A DNA stretch of 13,040 nt from Bacillota bacterium (GCA_023421115.1 JAEZUI010000096.1:1-13040), one strand, 5' to 3'; numbered from the stretch's first letter, positions 1-5,160 are shown. Numbers and translations: made by a program. The notes: generated by a model not told the origin, from the sequence alone.

Positions 1-160
1 CGTTTAGCATGGCTGACGCCGTTTGAGCCGGACCTATTAGAAAGACCCGTGAGAGCCGCTGTGCGGCCGGCGAAACGGTGTGGTGCGGCTTGCTACATGC
101 TCTTACTCCAGAGGCTTTGCTTCATGATCTTCTAATCCGCACCTTTACAGCCATGCATTG
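1..160 (+). repeat. Structured cassette repeat R1, type A
   Basis: Plus-strand fold. P1 is 7-15 with 148-156 (GCATGGCTG/CAGCCATGC). P2 is 16-23 with 74-81 and contains the G18.T79 wobble. It is followed by the tandem G.A/A.G step GAG (25-27) opposite CGA (71-73) and then CCGG/CCGG (28-31, 67-70). P2 is capped by a GCCGC-TGT-GCGGC hairpin. P3 is 82-88 with 137-143 (GGTGCGG/CCGCACC), followed by single-stranded TTTA (144-147) leading back into P1. It starts CGT and ends TTG like the other copies. It is far richer in G and C than the flanking genes. It resembles an oversized integron attC site in placement, but the family is unknown to me. Confidence 0.8.
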
Positions 161-191
161 ATCTCCGACGTATCCTGACCCGTGATTCAGA

Positions 192-218
192 AAGTCCCAC
201 GGACGGGACTTCCTCAAA
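192..218 (+). other. GGA-loop hairpin H1 plus CCTCAAA, cassette 1
   Basis: A 7-bp perfect stem AAGTCCC/GGGACTT (192-198 with 205-211) has loop ACGGAC. It is followed by CCTCAAA (212-218) one base before the end of the minus-strand gene. The same module occurs in cassettes 2 and 5. On the coding strand there is no U-run after the stem, so it is not a canonical terminator. Confidence 0.6.
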
Positions 219-219
219 T

Positions 220-684
220 CTATACTTCAATCCGCTTGCATCCAATAATTTTATTAGTAATCATTTTATTTAGCTTATCAATGTCAAATTCTTCGGTGTT
301 AGTACAATACTCATTTATTTCTCTATTTATCACTTCATCAACAGGAAGAATTTTATATATTGTCTTTATAGAAAACATACCTTCATCTTTTCCATAAACT
401 AACGTTCCAGTGTCATACTTGAATATCTTTGAAAGCTTTTTTAATTTCAATCCATTCTTCGTCTTCTTTTCTACAATTCTGACATAATACTTTTGCTTCT
501 TTTTTTGAAATTCAATTCTTTCAAATAAAGTTAATACAACATCATTTTCATCTAATGATCGTAACCATTCACTATAATCCTCAATTGTATTTTCAACAAA
601 TGGTTTAACTAAATAATCACTCAATTCATCTAACTTCAAGTATTTAAGTTTTACCATTTTCCCGCCACAACAATTGCAATCCAT
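220..684 (-). CDS. Hypothetical cassette protein, 154 aa
   Basis: I do not recognise this protein. It begins MDCNCCGGKMV, a cysteine cluster that could bind a metal, followed by a lysine- and glutamate-rich mixed alpha/beta sequence with no signal peptide or membrane segment, so it is probably cytosolic. The ATG at 684 is the only good start because an in-frame TAA lies directly upstream. The best ribosome site, AAAGGA (698-703 on the plus strand), is about 13 bases away, unusually far. The short string ATG-AGA-ATT-TAA sits between them. The gene is the sole cargo of cassette 1 and ends in TAG next to hairpin H1. No promoter is evident inside the cassette, so it may rely on read-through from upstream cassettes. 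Confidence 0.7.
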   Translation of the reverse strand: MDCNCCGGKMVKLKYLKLDELSDYLVKPFVENTIEDYSEWLRSLDENDVVLTLFERIEFQKKKQKYYVRIVEKKTKNGLKLKKLSKIFKYDTGTLVYGKDEGMFSIKTIYKILPVDEVINREINEYCTNTEEFDIDKLNKMITNKIIGCKRIEV

Positions 685-737
685 TTAAATTCTCATATCC
701 TTTCAGTATTTTATTGAAACTTAAGTCATGTTTCTCC

Positions 738-797
738 AAAGCCTTACCCTAGAAAAATCCTGCCATGGATGGCAGGCAAACAGGATATGTCGGAGAT
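738..797 (+). other. Cassette 1 leader motif, hairpin H2 and right arm
   Basis: The motif AAAGCCTTACCCTAGAAAAA (738-757) precedes a hairpin CCTGCC/GGCAGG (759-764, 771-776) with loop ATGGAT, and then the right arm (781-797). The same order occurs upstream of the genes in cassettes 5 and, more loosely, 2. On the coding strand this lies in the 5' leader of the gene. Confidence 0.6.
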
Positions 798-958
798 CGT
801 CTCGCATGGAAGACGTTCCAGAGCCGGACCCTGTAGATAGACCCGTGAGTGGCAGCTTGTCTGCCCGGCGATGGAATGTGATGCGGCACGCTTCGTGCTC
901 CTACTCCAGAGAATTTACTTCATGACCTTCTATCCCGCATCTTTACTGCCATGCATTG
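798..958 (+). repeat. Structured cassette repeat R2, type A
   Basis: The fold is the same as R1 with different bases. P1 is GCATGG/CCATGC (804-809, 949-954). P2 is ACGTTCCA/TGGAATGT (813-820, 872-879), against ACGCCGTT/AACGGTGT in R1, with the third pair again G815.T877. GAG (821-823) lies opposite CGA (869-871), followed by CCGG/CCGG. The P2 cap is GGCAG-CTTGT-CTGCC. P3 is GATGCGG/CCGCATC (880-886, 935-941), then TTTA (942-945). The paired replacements relative to R1 in P2, its cap and P3 are direct covariation evidence. Confidence 0.8.
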
Positions 959-990
959 TTAGAAGAAGTTGGGTGTCCCCAGAGACCAGA

Positions 991-1016
991 GGCCGACAGG
1001 ACGTCGGCCCCTCAAA
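991..1016 (+). other. GGA-loop hairpin H1 plus CCTCAAA, cassette 2
   Basis: A 7-bp stem GGCCGAC/GTCGGCC (991-997, 1003-1009) has loop AGGAC and is followed by CCTCAAA (1010-1016). The stop codon of the HD gene begins at the very next base. The stem sequence differs from cassettes 1 and 5, but loop GGA and CCTCAAA are kept. Confidence 0.6.
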
Positions 1017-1637
1017 TTACTCCTTCAACTTGCCATTTAGTTCCCTATGTGCATCTATCAGCCATGGATGAAAAACCTTTACCTCTTCCTTATGTTTAGC
1101 CAAATAATTCAAATATGCCAAAACACCATGTTCCAGCGATTTCTCTATCTCTTCACTAACTTCATTAACAAAACCTTTTTTATGAACATAATCCCAGGAT
1201 AGCTTATCTGCTATAAATAATATCATATCAAGGAGCGTTGCACTCGCTTTCAAAGTTGTATGACACTCTATCGCATTTAAAATATCTTTATCATTTATCC
1301 CAAATATCTCTTGTGCCATGATTTTAGAGAGTTTCTGATGCAATAATTGTTTTACAATTCCTTCCTCTTCTAATACCTCAATCCCCAGTTCTTTACAAAT
1401 ACTAAGTCTCCGTTCCAATGGAATAATGTTACCGATATCGTGCAAACATCCTGAGATAAATGCCTTTTCTCCATCATAGCCAAATTTGTTTGCTATCCTA
1501 TTTGCCTCATCCGCTACTTTAACTGAATGTTCCGCAATCTCATTATATCCATGATAAATCAATAAATTGGCTGAATCTTCTTTTATATCTCCTTCAAAAT
1601 TTACTCCTTTAATCCATTCTGTTAGATCACTCTTCAA
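1017..1637 (-). CDS. YqeK-like HD-domain phosphohydrolase
   Basis: A metal-dependent HD hydrolase whose pattern matches the YqeK family. Characterised YqeK proteins cleave symmetrical dinucleoside tetraphosphates such as Ap4A. Activity here is inferred. Counting from the TTG start, the metal ligands are His37, His66-Asp67 (LHDIGN), His100 (LLHQKLS), His126 (ECHTT) and Asp144 (FIADKLSWD), all present. The length of 206 aa is close to normal, with an N-terminal extension of about 35 residues. The frame opens at a GTG at 1646, but AGGAG (1646-1650) overlaps that codon. The TTG at 1637 has AGGAG eight bases upstream and is the likelier start. In chromosomes yqeK usually sits beside nadD and rsfS; here it is alone in a cassette, which suggests a transferred paralogue. 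Confidence 0.85.
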   Translation of the reverse strand: MKSDLTEWIKGVNFEGDIKEDSANLLIYHGYNEIAEHSVKVADEANRIANKFGYDGEKAFISGCLHDIGNIIPLERRLSICKELGIEVLEEEGIVKQLLHQKLSKIMAQEIFGINDKDILNAIECHTTLKASATLLDMILFIADKLSWDYVHKKGFVNEVSEEIEKSLEHGVLAYLNYLAKHKEEVKVFHPWLIDAHRELNGKLKE

Positions 1638-1686
1638 AATCAGCACTCCTTATATTTCATAACCTTCGAAGCCCATCTTTTAAAAT

Positions 1687-1727
1687 CCGCCGCAGGAAGC
1701 GGCGGTCTTACACCCAATTTCTTCTAA
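1687..1727 (+). other. Hairpin H2 and right arm, cassette 2
   Basis: A 7-bp GC stem CCGCCGC/GCGGCGG (1687-1693, 1699-1705) has loop AGGAA, four bases before the right arm (1710-1727). It corresponds to H2 of cassettes 1 and 5. A looser form of the leader motif (AAGCCCATCTTTTAAAATCC) lies just left of it. Confidence 0.55.
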
Positions 1728-1876
1728 CGTTTAGCATTTGCAAAGTCCATGAGTTGGACCCTCGAAGCCCTTCTACTTGGCGGGGCTACGCCCCCAACGA
1801 ATGGATTTGGGCAGGATGACCCCGTGCCCTGCTTCAACGCTACGCTACATGCTTTGCCCTTTATGCAAATGTGTTG
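1728..1876 (+). repeat. Structured cassette repeat R3, type B
   Basis: P1 is CATTTGCA/TGCAAATG (1735-1742, 1864-1871). P2 is AAGTCCAT/ATGGATTT (1743-1750, 1801-1808) with G1745.T1806 as the third pair. GAG (1751-1753) lies opposite CGA (1798-1800), followed by TTGG/CCAA (1754-1757, 1794-1797), which replaces CCGG/CCGG of type A. The cap hairpin is GGGGC-TAC-GCCCC. P3 is GGGCA/TGCCC (1809-1813, 1855-1859), then TTTA (1860-1863). Primary sequence is quite unlike R1, but the architecture is the same. Confidence 0.8.
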
Positions 1877-1904
1877 TTCTCTGCTGTCATGGCATTAAAT
1901 CAAA

Positions 1905-1922
1905 ACTTTTCGTTAGAAAAGT
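1905..1922 (-). terminator. Possible weak terminator after the protease gene
   Basis: A perfect 7-bp AT-rich hairpin ACTTTTC/GAAAAGT with a 4-base loop lies 21 bases beyond the stop codon. On the minus strand it is followed by TTTGATTT. The stem has only two GC pairs, so termination would be weak. Confidence 0.3.
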
Positions 1923-1943
1923 ATCCATTTAATAATTCCATTC

Positions 1944-2330
1944 TTAACGACCTAGGAGGAAAAAGTCTTCTAAATCAATATGCGAAAAAATTCTTGTAAG
2001 AAAATCCATACCAATAATACCATTTATCTCAAAACCGTAGTCCATAATACCAAGATCAATTTTAAATCCAGTCACTTTCAAATCACCGACTTCAATACAA
2101 TCAATTACTTTAACAAATACAAACTCTGAACCACCAACACCTGAAATAGTTGCTATCACATCATCATCCTCAGGCTTAATGCCAATATCCTCTAAGATAT
2201 CTACTTTAAAAATTGTACTACCTGATCCAGTATCAATAAGTACATTGTCTATTATTTTACTTCTTCCTTGATGACTTATTGATACTTGGATAAATGGAAG
2301 ATTATCAACCAATGTTATTTCTTCTTTCAT
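1944..2330 (-). CDS. Retropepsin-like aspartyl protease, 128 aa
   Basis: A single-domain aspartyl protease of the retropepsin type, expected to act as a homodimer with one catalytic Asp per chain. The catalytic loop reads LIDTGSGSTIF, followed about 70 residues later by NGIIGMDFL, the second hydrophobic-Gly flap-side motif of the fold. There is no signal peptide, so it is probably cytosolic. Two starts compete. The ATG at 2330 overlaps the TGA of the upstream gene as ATGA, a translational-coupling arrangement. The ATG at 2348 adds six residues (MVRYKK) and has AGAAAG upstream. I prefer 2330, with moderate certainty. The substrate is unknown. Confidence 0.8.
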   Translation of the reverse strand: MKEEITLVDNLPFIQVSISHQGRSKIIDNVLIDTGSGSTIFKVDILEDIGIKPEDDDVIATISGVGGSEFVFVKVIDCIEVGDLKVTGFKIDLGIMDYGFEINGIIGMDFLTRIFSHIDLEDFFLLGR

Positions 2331-2581
2331 CTTCTTATACCTAACCATTTTCTTTCTAAAATTTCCAGGCTTTCTTTTTTAGTATTAGCGACATACAATT
2401 CTCTTTCTGGATTCTTTTTCTTTATTTCTTTATATGAAACTAAAGCATCCTTACTCTCATCAAAAGAATCAATAACAGAAATTCGCTCTACAATCCTTTT
2501 TCCATCCTCTGAATGTGCTTCAATTGCTTCAAAAAGAATCCATGTATTTATATACTTATTCCGTGCATCTTTCCAATTCAT
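2327..2581 (-). CDS. Hypothetical 84-aa partner of the retropepsin-like protein
   Basis: A small charged protein of unknown function, with no membrane segment. The start at 2581 is well supported by AGGGAG eight bases upstream. Its stop codon overlaps the protease start, so the two are almost certainly co-translated. Two-gene pairs of a small protein and a retropepsin-like protein occur in other bacteria. A partner or substrate role is inference only; a toxin-antitoxin role is possible but nothing in the sequence shows it. Confidence 0.7.
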   Translation of the reverse strand: MNWKDARNKYINTWILFEAIEAHSEDGKRIVERISVIDSFDESKDALVSYKEIKKKNPERELYVANTKKESLEILERKWLGIRR

Positions 2582-2690
2582 AATATCAACTCCCTAGAAA
2601 CCTTTATAATAATACAGTATCATAATTGTGAATATCTCTCAATAAAAATATACTTTGTTCACTTTAGCGGCATGCCATGATTGCAGAGAA

Positions 2691-2840
2691 CGTCACCATT
2701 TGCGGCGTCGATGAATCGGACTTACAGAGCCCTTCTCCAGAGGCGGTGCTTGCCACCCGATGAAGCGATGCGGGCAGGATGACCTCATGCTCCTTCTTCG
2801 TAGGCATACTTCATGCCTTGCCCTTTATGCAAATGGATTG
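2691..2840 (+). repeat. Structured cassette repeat R4, type B
   Basis: P1 is CATTTGCG/TGCAAATG (2697-2704, 2828-2835). P2 is GCGTCGAT/AGCGATGC (2705-2712, 2764-2771) with one A.G mismatch and G2707.T2769 as the third pair. GAA (2713-2715) lies opposite TGA (2761-2763), which keeps the G.A/A.G step while the flanking pair has changed from G-C to A-T. TCGG/CCGA (2716-2719, 2757-2760) follows. P3 is GGGCA/TGCCC (2772-2776, 2819-2823), then TTTA (2824-2827). It is most similar to R3, notably over TTTATGCAAATG. Confidence 0.8.
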
Positions 2841-2951
2841 TTCTCTGAAGTCCGTCGCCTCTGAGCTTCAATTAGTACTATCCCAAACCTCTTCAATGTT
2901 CATAATATATAAATATTGCGAACAGACACTCGTCAAATTCATGTTCTTTGC

Positions 2952-3791
2952 TCAATTTAACTTAGACAAATTGTCTACAGAATTTGATTGTCTTTTGCTT
3001 TCATATAAGTTCAAAAATGTGTAAAACCGGTCTTTGTTAAAATTTTTTTCTGTAAGAGAATCTCCTCCATTTTTAAAATCATCAACATAGCTAAACAATT
3101 CCAAAGTCTCAATTTTTACATAATCCGAAAACACTTTACTTTTAGTATTCTCAATTTCTTCCTGTGACATCTCTATATGATTTTCATTTTTTTCAATCAG
3201 TGCATATACAAATTCACCTTCTTTTGCGTTGCTCTTAGTTGATCCACTTTCATTCCAGCCAAAGAAAAAATCCTTTTTTACATCTGAAAAGTCACTGAAA
3301 TCAACTTTATACCATTCATAATCATAAGAACCGTATCCGTTACGAAACATTCCATTTGCAACCCATAGCATTTCGTTTGTTTTTCTATTTTTGTATAGTT
3401 CAATCTCTGTAGGCATAATTTCATCTGGTATTGAAATCTCAAATATTTTTCCAGATTTAAACGAAAAGCCGTGATATATCCAAGAATTACTTGTTCCTGT
3501 ATACGAAAGAAAAAGCTCAGGAATACCATCAAAATCAACATCTATCAGACGGATATGCCCTGGTTTTGAATCGACGTCGACAATTACTTTAGCATAAGCC
3601 TGCATCCACGCAGTTCCAACAAAAGGCGTAATTGTCGGATTAGGGGTCTGAGTTTTGCTTGGTGTGGGTAACGATACTGTAGTTTGTACAGATGTCAAAT
3701 TTCGGACGTCATCAGCATCAGCTTTACGTTCTGTTGAATGGCAACCGGTTAAAATAATTAGTAAAATAATGACAATAGCAATTTTTTTCAT
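2952..3791 (-). CDS. Predicted lipoprotein, 279 aa
   Basis: An exported, lipid-anchored protein. A basic N-terminus (MKK), a hydrophobic stretch and lipobox LTGC with acceptor Cys17 are followed by a Ser/Thr/Pro spacer (about residues 33-56) and a globular domain. Residues 84-89 read DVDFDG with PELFL after it, a DxDxDG loop typical of calcium-binding or FG-GAP-like repeats of secreted clostridial proteins. GGGAGA lies a few bases before the ATG at 3791, a clear start. Function is not recognised. It is the sole gene of cassette 4. An exported protein as cassette cargo suggests a host- or surface-related accessory trait, which is inference. Confidence 0.8.
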   Translation of the reverse strand: MKKIAIVIILLIILTGCHSTERKADADDVRNLTSVQTTVSLPTPSKTQTPNPTITPFVGTAWMQAYAKVIVDVDSKPGHIRLIDVDFDGIPELFLSYTGTSNSWIYHGFSFKSGKIFEISIPDEIMPTEIELYKNRKTNEMLWVANGMFRNGYGSYDYEWYKVDFSDFSDVKKDFFFGWNESGSTKSNAKEGEFVYALIEKNENHIEMSQEEIENTKSKVFSDYVKIETLELFSYVDDFKNGGDSLTEKNFNKDRFYTFLNLYESKRQSNSVDNLSKLN

Positions 3792-3910
3792 ATTATCTCC
3801 CTATGTAAACATATTTAATCTTTAGTTCGTAATTTAATACAAATGTGAACTAAACTCCTTTAAAACAATTACTTAAAGTTAGCACACAGTTCCATTAGGA
3901 TTTCAGAGAA

Positions 3911-4070
3911 CGTGTACATGCCCGACGCCGTTTGAGCCGGACCTCAAAGAAATACCCGTGAGTGCCGCTATGCGGCCGGCGAAACGGTGTAGTTCGGATC
4001 TTCTGCATGGGATGACCCACAAAGCAAATTCTTCATGACCTTCTATCCGCACTTTTACGGGCATGTGTTG
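3911..4070 (+). repeat. Structured cassette repeat R5, type A
   Basis: P1 is ACATGCCCG/CGGGCATGT (3916-3924, 4058-4066), different from R1 on both sides. P2 is ACGCCGTT/AACGGTGT (3925-3932, 3983-3990) with G3927.T3988. GAG (3934-3936) lies opposite CGA (3980-3982), followed by CCGG/CCGG. The cap is GCCGC-TAT-GCGGC. P3 is AGTTCGGAT/ATCCGCACT (3991-3999, 4045-4053) with one mismatch, then TTTA (4054-4057). The P2 arm is nearly identical to R1 while P1 and P3 have diverged with pairing kept. Confidence 0.8.
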
Positions 4071-4105
4071 ATATGTGGAGTTCCCTGCCCCGCGAAGCCA
4101 GACGA

Positions 4106-4129
4106 GGACACGGATGTCCGAGCCTCAAA
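4106..4129 (+). other. GGA-loop hairpin H1 plus CCTCAAA, cassette 5
   Basis: A 5-bp stem GGACA/TGTCC (4106-4110, 4115-4119) has loop CGGA, followed shortly by CCTCAAA (4123-4129). Here the module lies about 60 bases from the stop codon, farther than in cassettes 1 and 2. Confidence 0.55.
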
Positions 4130-4187
4130 GAAAGTCAGAATTCGTGCATTAGTAATGTTTTCGTTTAAATCTTCTTTTGTTATCAGT

Positions 4188-4946
4188 CTATTTTTTATGT
4201 ATATCCCTATTATGCTTTCCCTTTATAAGCCTTGCTTTAGGTGAACCCTGGACTATATAGACTTGGCCATCTTTTACTATAAACCCTGATTCTATTTCTT
4301 CATGCTTTGCAAACATAATTTCCGCTTTTCTGTAATCAAACCCTGAACTTCTTAGATTTTGTAAGTTTATCATTTTAGAAGTATTTAAATCATTCAATAT
4401 GCTTCTTGCATCAATAAATGCAGTTTTAAAATCTACGCCGTACCTCAAGTATAGTTTCATTATAGGTATACTATCACTGTTTAGAATGATGTTATATGGC
4501 TTATTAAACATAACTGATATTTGAAACTCTTTTGTATCAAAATCACGTGTAATATTAATTGAAATATTATCAATTGAATCTTTTCTTTCAATGTCATACG
4601 TTAATCCCTTAGCAGAATTTTCCTTTTTCGGAATTAATGCAAGGTTTTCATAGACACAATCATAGCCATTGTTATCCAAATGATCAATTACATAATCATC
4701 ATCATACGCCTCTTTTAATACATCCTCCCCATAAAAATAAGCAATTACAAGTTGATGTAAAAGTCCATATTTACTAGACTTGATATACTCTTTACCAGTT
4801 TTAGATCTTGATACAGACCATGTCACAGAAGAAATCATTTCAAATAATTCTTTTGTATATGAAGCGAAAGCAAGAGATTTAAAACAGGGTCTACTTATTG
4901 TTATAGTTTCGTTGTCATGCGTTACTTTTTGGTCTTTTGCAGGCAT
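4188..4946 (-). CDS. HNH-endonuclease-like protein, 252 aa
   Basis: The central segment is an HNH (His-Me finger) motif of the type found in homing and phage nucleases: LLHQLV, then VIDHLDNNG, then ENLALIPKKEN. From the ATG at 4946 the core is Asp88-His89, Asn101 and Asn110, with His64 upstream. No zinc-binding CxxC pairs are seen. The C-terminal half (about residues 120-252) is not recognised and could bind DNA. The frame can start at 4961, but AGGAG (4954-4958) lies seven bases before the ATG at 4946, making that the probable start. A nuclease riding in a cassette could aid mobility or act in defence. Both are inference, and activity is not certain. Confidence 0.75.
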   Translation of the reverse strand: MPAKDQKVTHDNETITISRPCFKSLAFASYTKELFEMISSVTWSVSRSKTGKEYIKSSKYGLLHQLVIAYFYGEDVLKEAYDDDYVIDHLDNNGYDCVYENLALIPKKENSAKGLTYDIERKDSIDNISINITRDFDTKEFQISVMFNKPYNIILNSDSIPIMKLYLRYGVDFKTAFIDARSILNDLNTSKMINLQNLRSSGFDYRKAEIMFAKHEEIESGFIVKDGQVYIVQGSPKARLIKGKHNRDIHKK

Positions 4947-4984
4947 AAGTAATCTCCTCATTTCTTCTTGTAAATTAAATTCTA

Positions 4985-5044
4985 CAAAGCCTTGCCCTAA
5001 AAACCCGCCCCTGGATGGGGCGGAACGCAGGGAATTCCATATAT
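4985..5044 (+). other. Cassette 5 leader motif, hairpin H2 and right arm
   Basis: AAAGCCTTGCCCTAAAAA is followed by a GC stem CCGCCCC/GGGGCGG (5005-5011, 5017-5023) with loop TGGAT, then the right arm (5028-5044). The order matches cassette 1. GCCTTGCCCT also occurs in the P3 strand of R4 (2815-2824). Confidence 0.55.
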
Positions 5045-5100
5045 CTTACAATCTCTGTACCAATTTCGGTAATGCACAAATTTATATTGCATTACCGAAA
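5045..5100. other. Array-head region with perfect 13-bp hairpin
   Basis: This lies where a sixth R element would be expected, but it has none of the P2/P3 hallmarks and starts CTTAC rather than CGT. It contains TTTCGGTAATGCA (5064-5076), an 11-base AT-rich loop and the exact complement (5088-5100). There is no T-run on either strand after the stem that would make it a good terminator. By position it would correspond to an attI-like primary site, which is inference. Confidence 0.5.
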
Positions 5101-5160
5101 AAACTTTCGTATATAAAACTATAGAATAACGTCCTTTTTTAAAAATTCATATATATAATA

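Larger units (their letters stand above)
1..797 (-). mobile_element. Gene cassette 1 (R1 plus gene unit 1)
   Basis: First of five abutting cassettes. It is structured repeat R1 (1-160) followed by a gene unit whose ends are complementary arms (161-177 and 781-797). The arms pair at 16 of 17 positions, the exception being G170 opposite T788. Inside the arms, in order, are a GGA-loop hairpin, CCTCAAA, the minus-strand gene, a conserved leader motif and a second GGA-loop hairpin. The window starts at the exact first base of R1, so whether a further cassette lies to the left cannot be seen. Mobility is inferred from the layout. Confidence 0.65.
798..1727 (-). mobile_element. Gene cassette 2 (R2 plus gene unit 2)
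   Basis: R2 (798-958) is followed by a gene unit with 18-bp arms, 959-976 and 1710-1727. The arms pair throughout except for G968 opposite T1718, the tenth pair. The left junction reads TTG|TTAGAAG and the right one TTCTAA|CG. This gives AAC and GTT triplets at the two ends, as in integron core sites. Confidence 0.65.
1728..2690 (-). mobile_element. Gene cassette 3 (R3 plus two-gene unit)
   Basis: R3 (1728-1876) is followed by arms 1877-1895 and 2672-2690. Of 19 pairs, the only exceptions are a T.T mismatch at pair 9 and G1886.T2681 at pair 10. Both arms begin with TTCTCTG, as in cassette 4. GGA-loop hairpins are absent. This is the only cassette with two cargo genes. Confidence 0.65.
2691..3910 (-). 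mobile_element. Gene cassette 4 (R4 plus gene unit 4)
   Basis: R4 (2691-2840) is followed by the shortest arms, 2841-2853 and 3898-3910. They are 13 bp with a single non-canonical pair, G2850.T3901, again the tenth. The arms start TTCTCTG like cassette 3. No GGA-loop hairpins are seen. Confidence 0.6.
3911..5044 (-). mobile_element. Gene cassette 5 (R5 plus gene unit 5), head of array
   Basis: R5 (3911-4070) is followed by 17-bp arms, 4071-4087 and 5028-5044. They pair throughout except for G4075.T5040 and G4080.T5035 (pairs 5 and 10). Like cassettes 1 and 2 it carries H1, CCTCAAA, the leader motif and H2. Its right end is not followed by another R element, which marks the end of the array. 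Confidence 0.65.

Noticed and set aside
16..90. Resemblance of the GAGCCG...GAAA segment in R1 to group II intron domain V
   Set aside because: The stem, bulge and GAAA tetraloop of domain V cannot be formed, and R2-R5 do not keep the segment. There is no intron-encoded reverse transcriptase.
728..1071. Plus-strand open frames over R2 (and similar ones at 182-397, 2779-3024, 4035-4244, 4780-5124)
   Set aside because: They cross the structured repeats or lie antisense to better genes, lack ribosome sites and show no protein-like composition.
1..4070. IscB/HEARO-type guide RNA explanation for the R repeats
   Set aside because: Those RNAs accompany one nuclease on the same strand. Here the repeats accompany unrelated genes, fold on the opposite strand, and only one neighbour has an HNH motif.
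1..4070. CRISPR array
   Set aside because: Repeats are about 150-160 bases, diverged and separated by whole genes, with no short regular spacers or cas genes.
192..5023. GGA-loop hairpins as CsrA-binding sites controlling the cassette genes
   Set aside because: GGA is on the plus strand, antisense to the gene messages. It could matter only if a plus-strand RNA exists, for which there is no evidence here.
5064..5100. Array-head hairpin as an intrinsic terminator
   Set aside because: No U-run follows the stem on either strand; the adjacent six A's are on the wrong side for the minus strand and are not T's on the plus strand.
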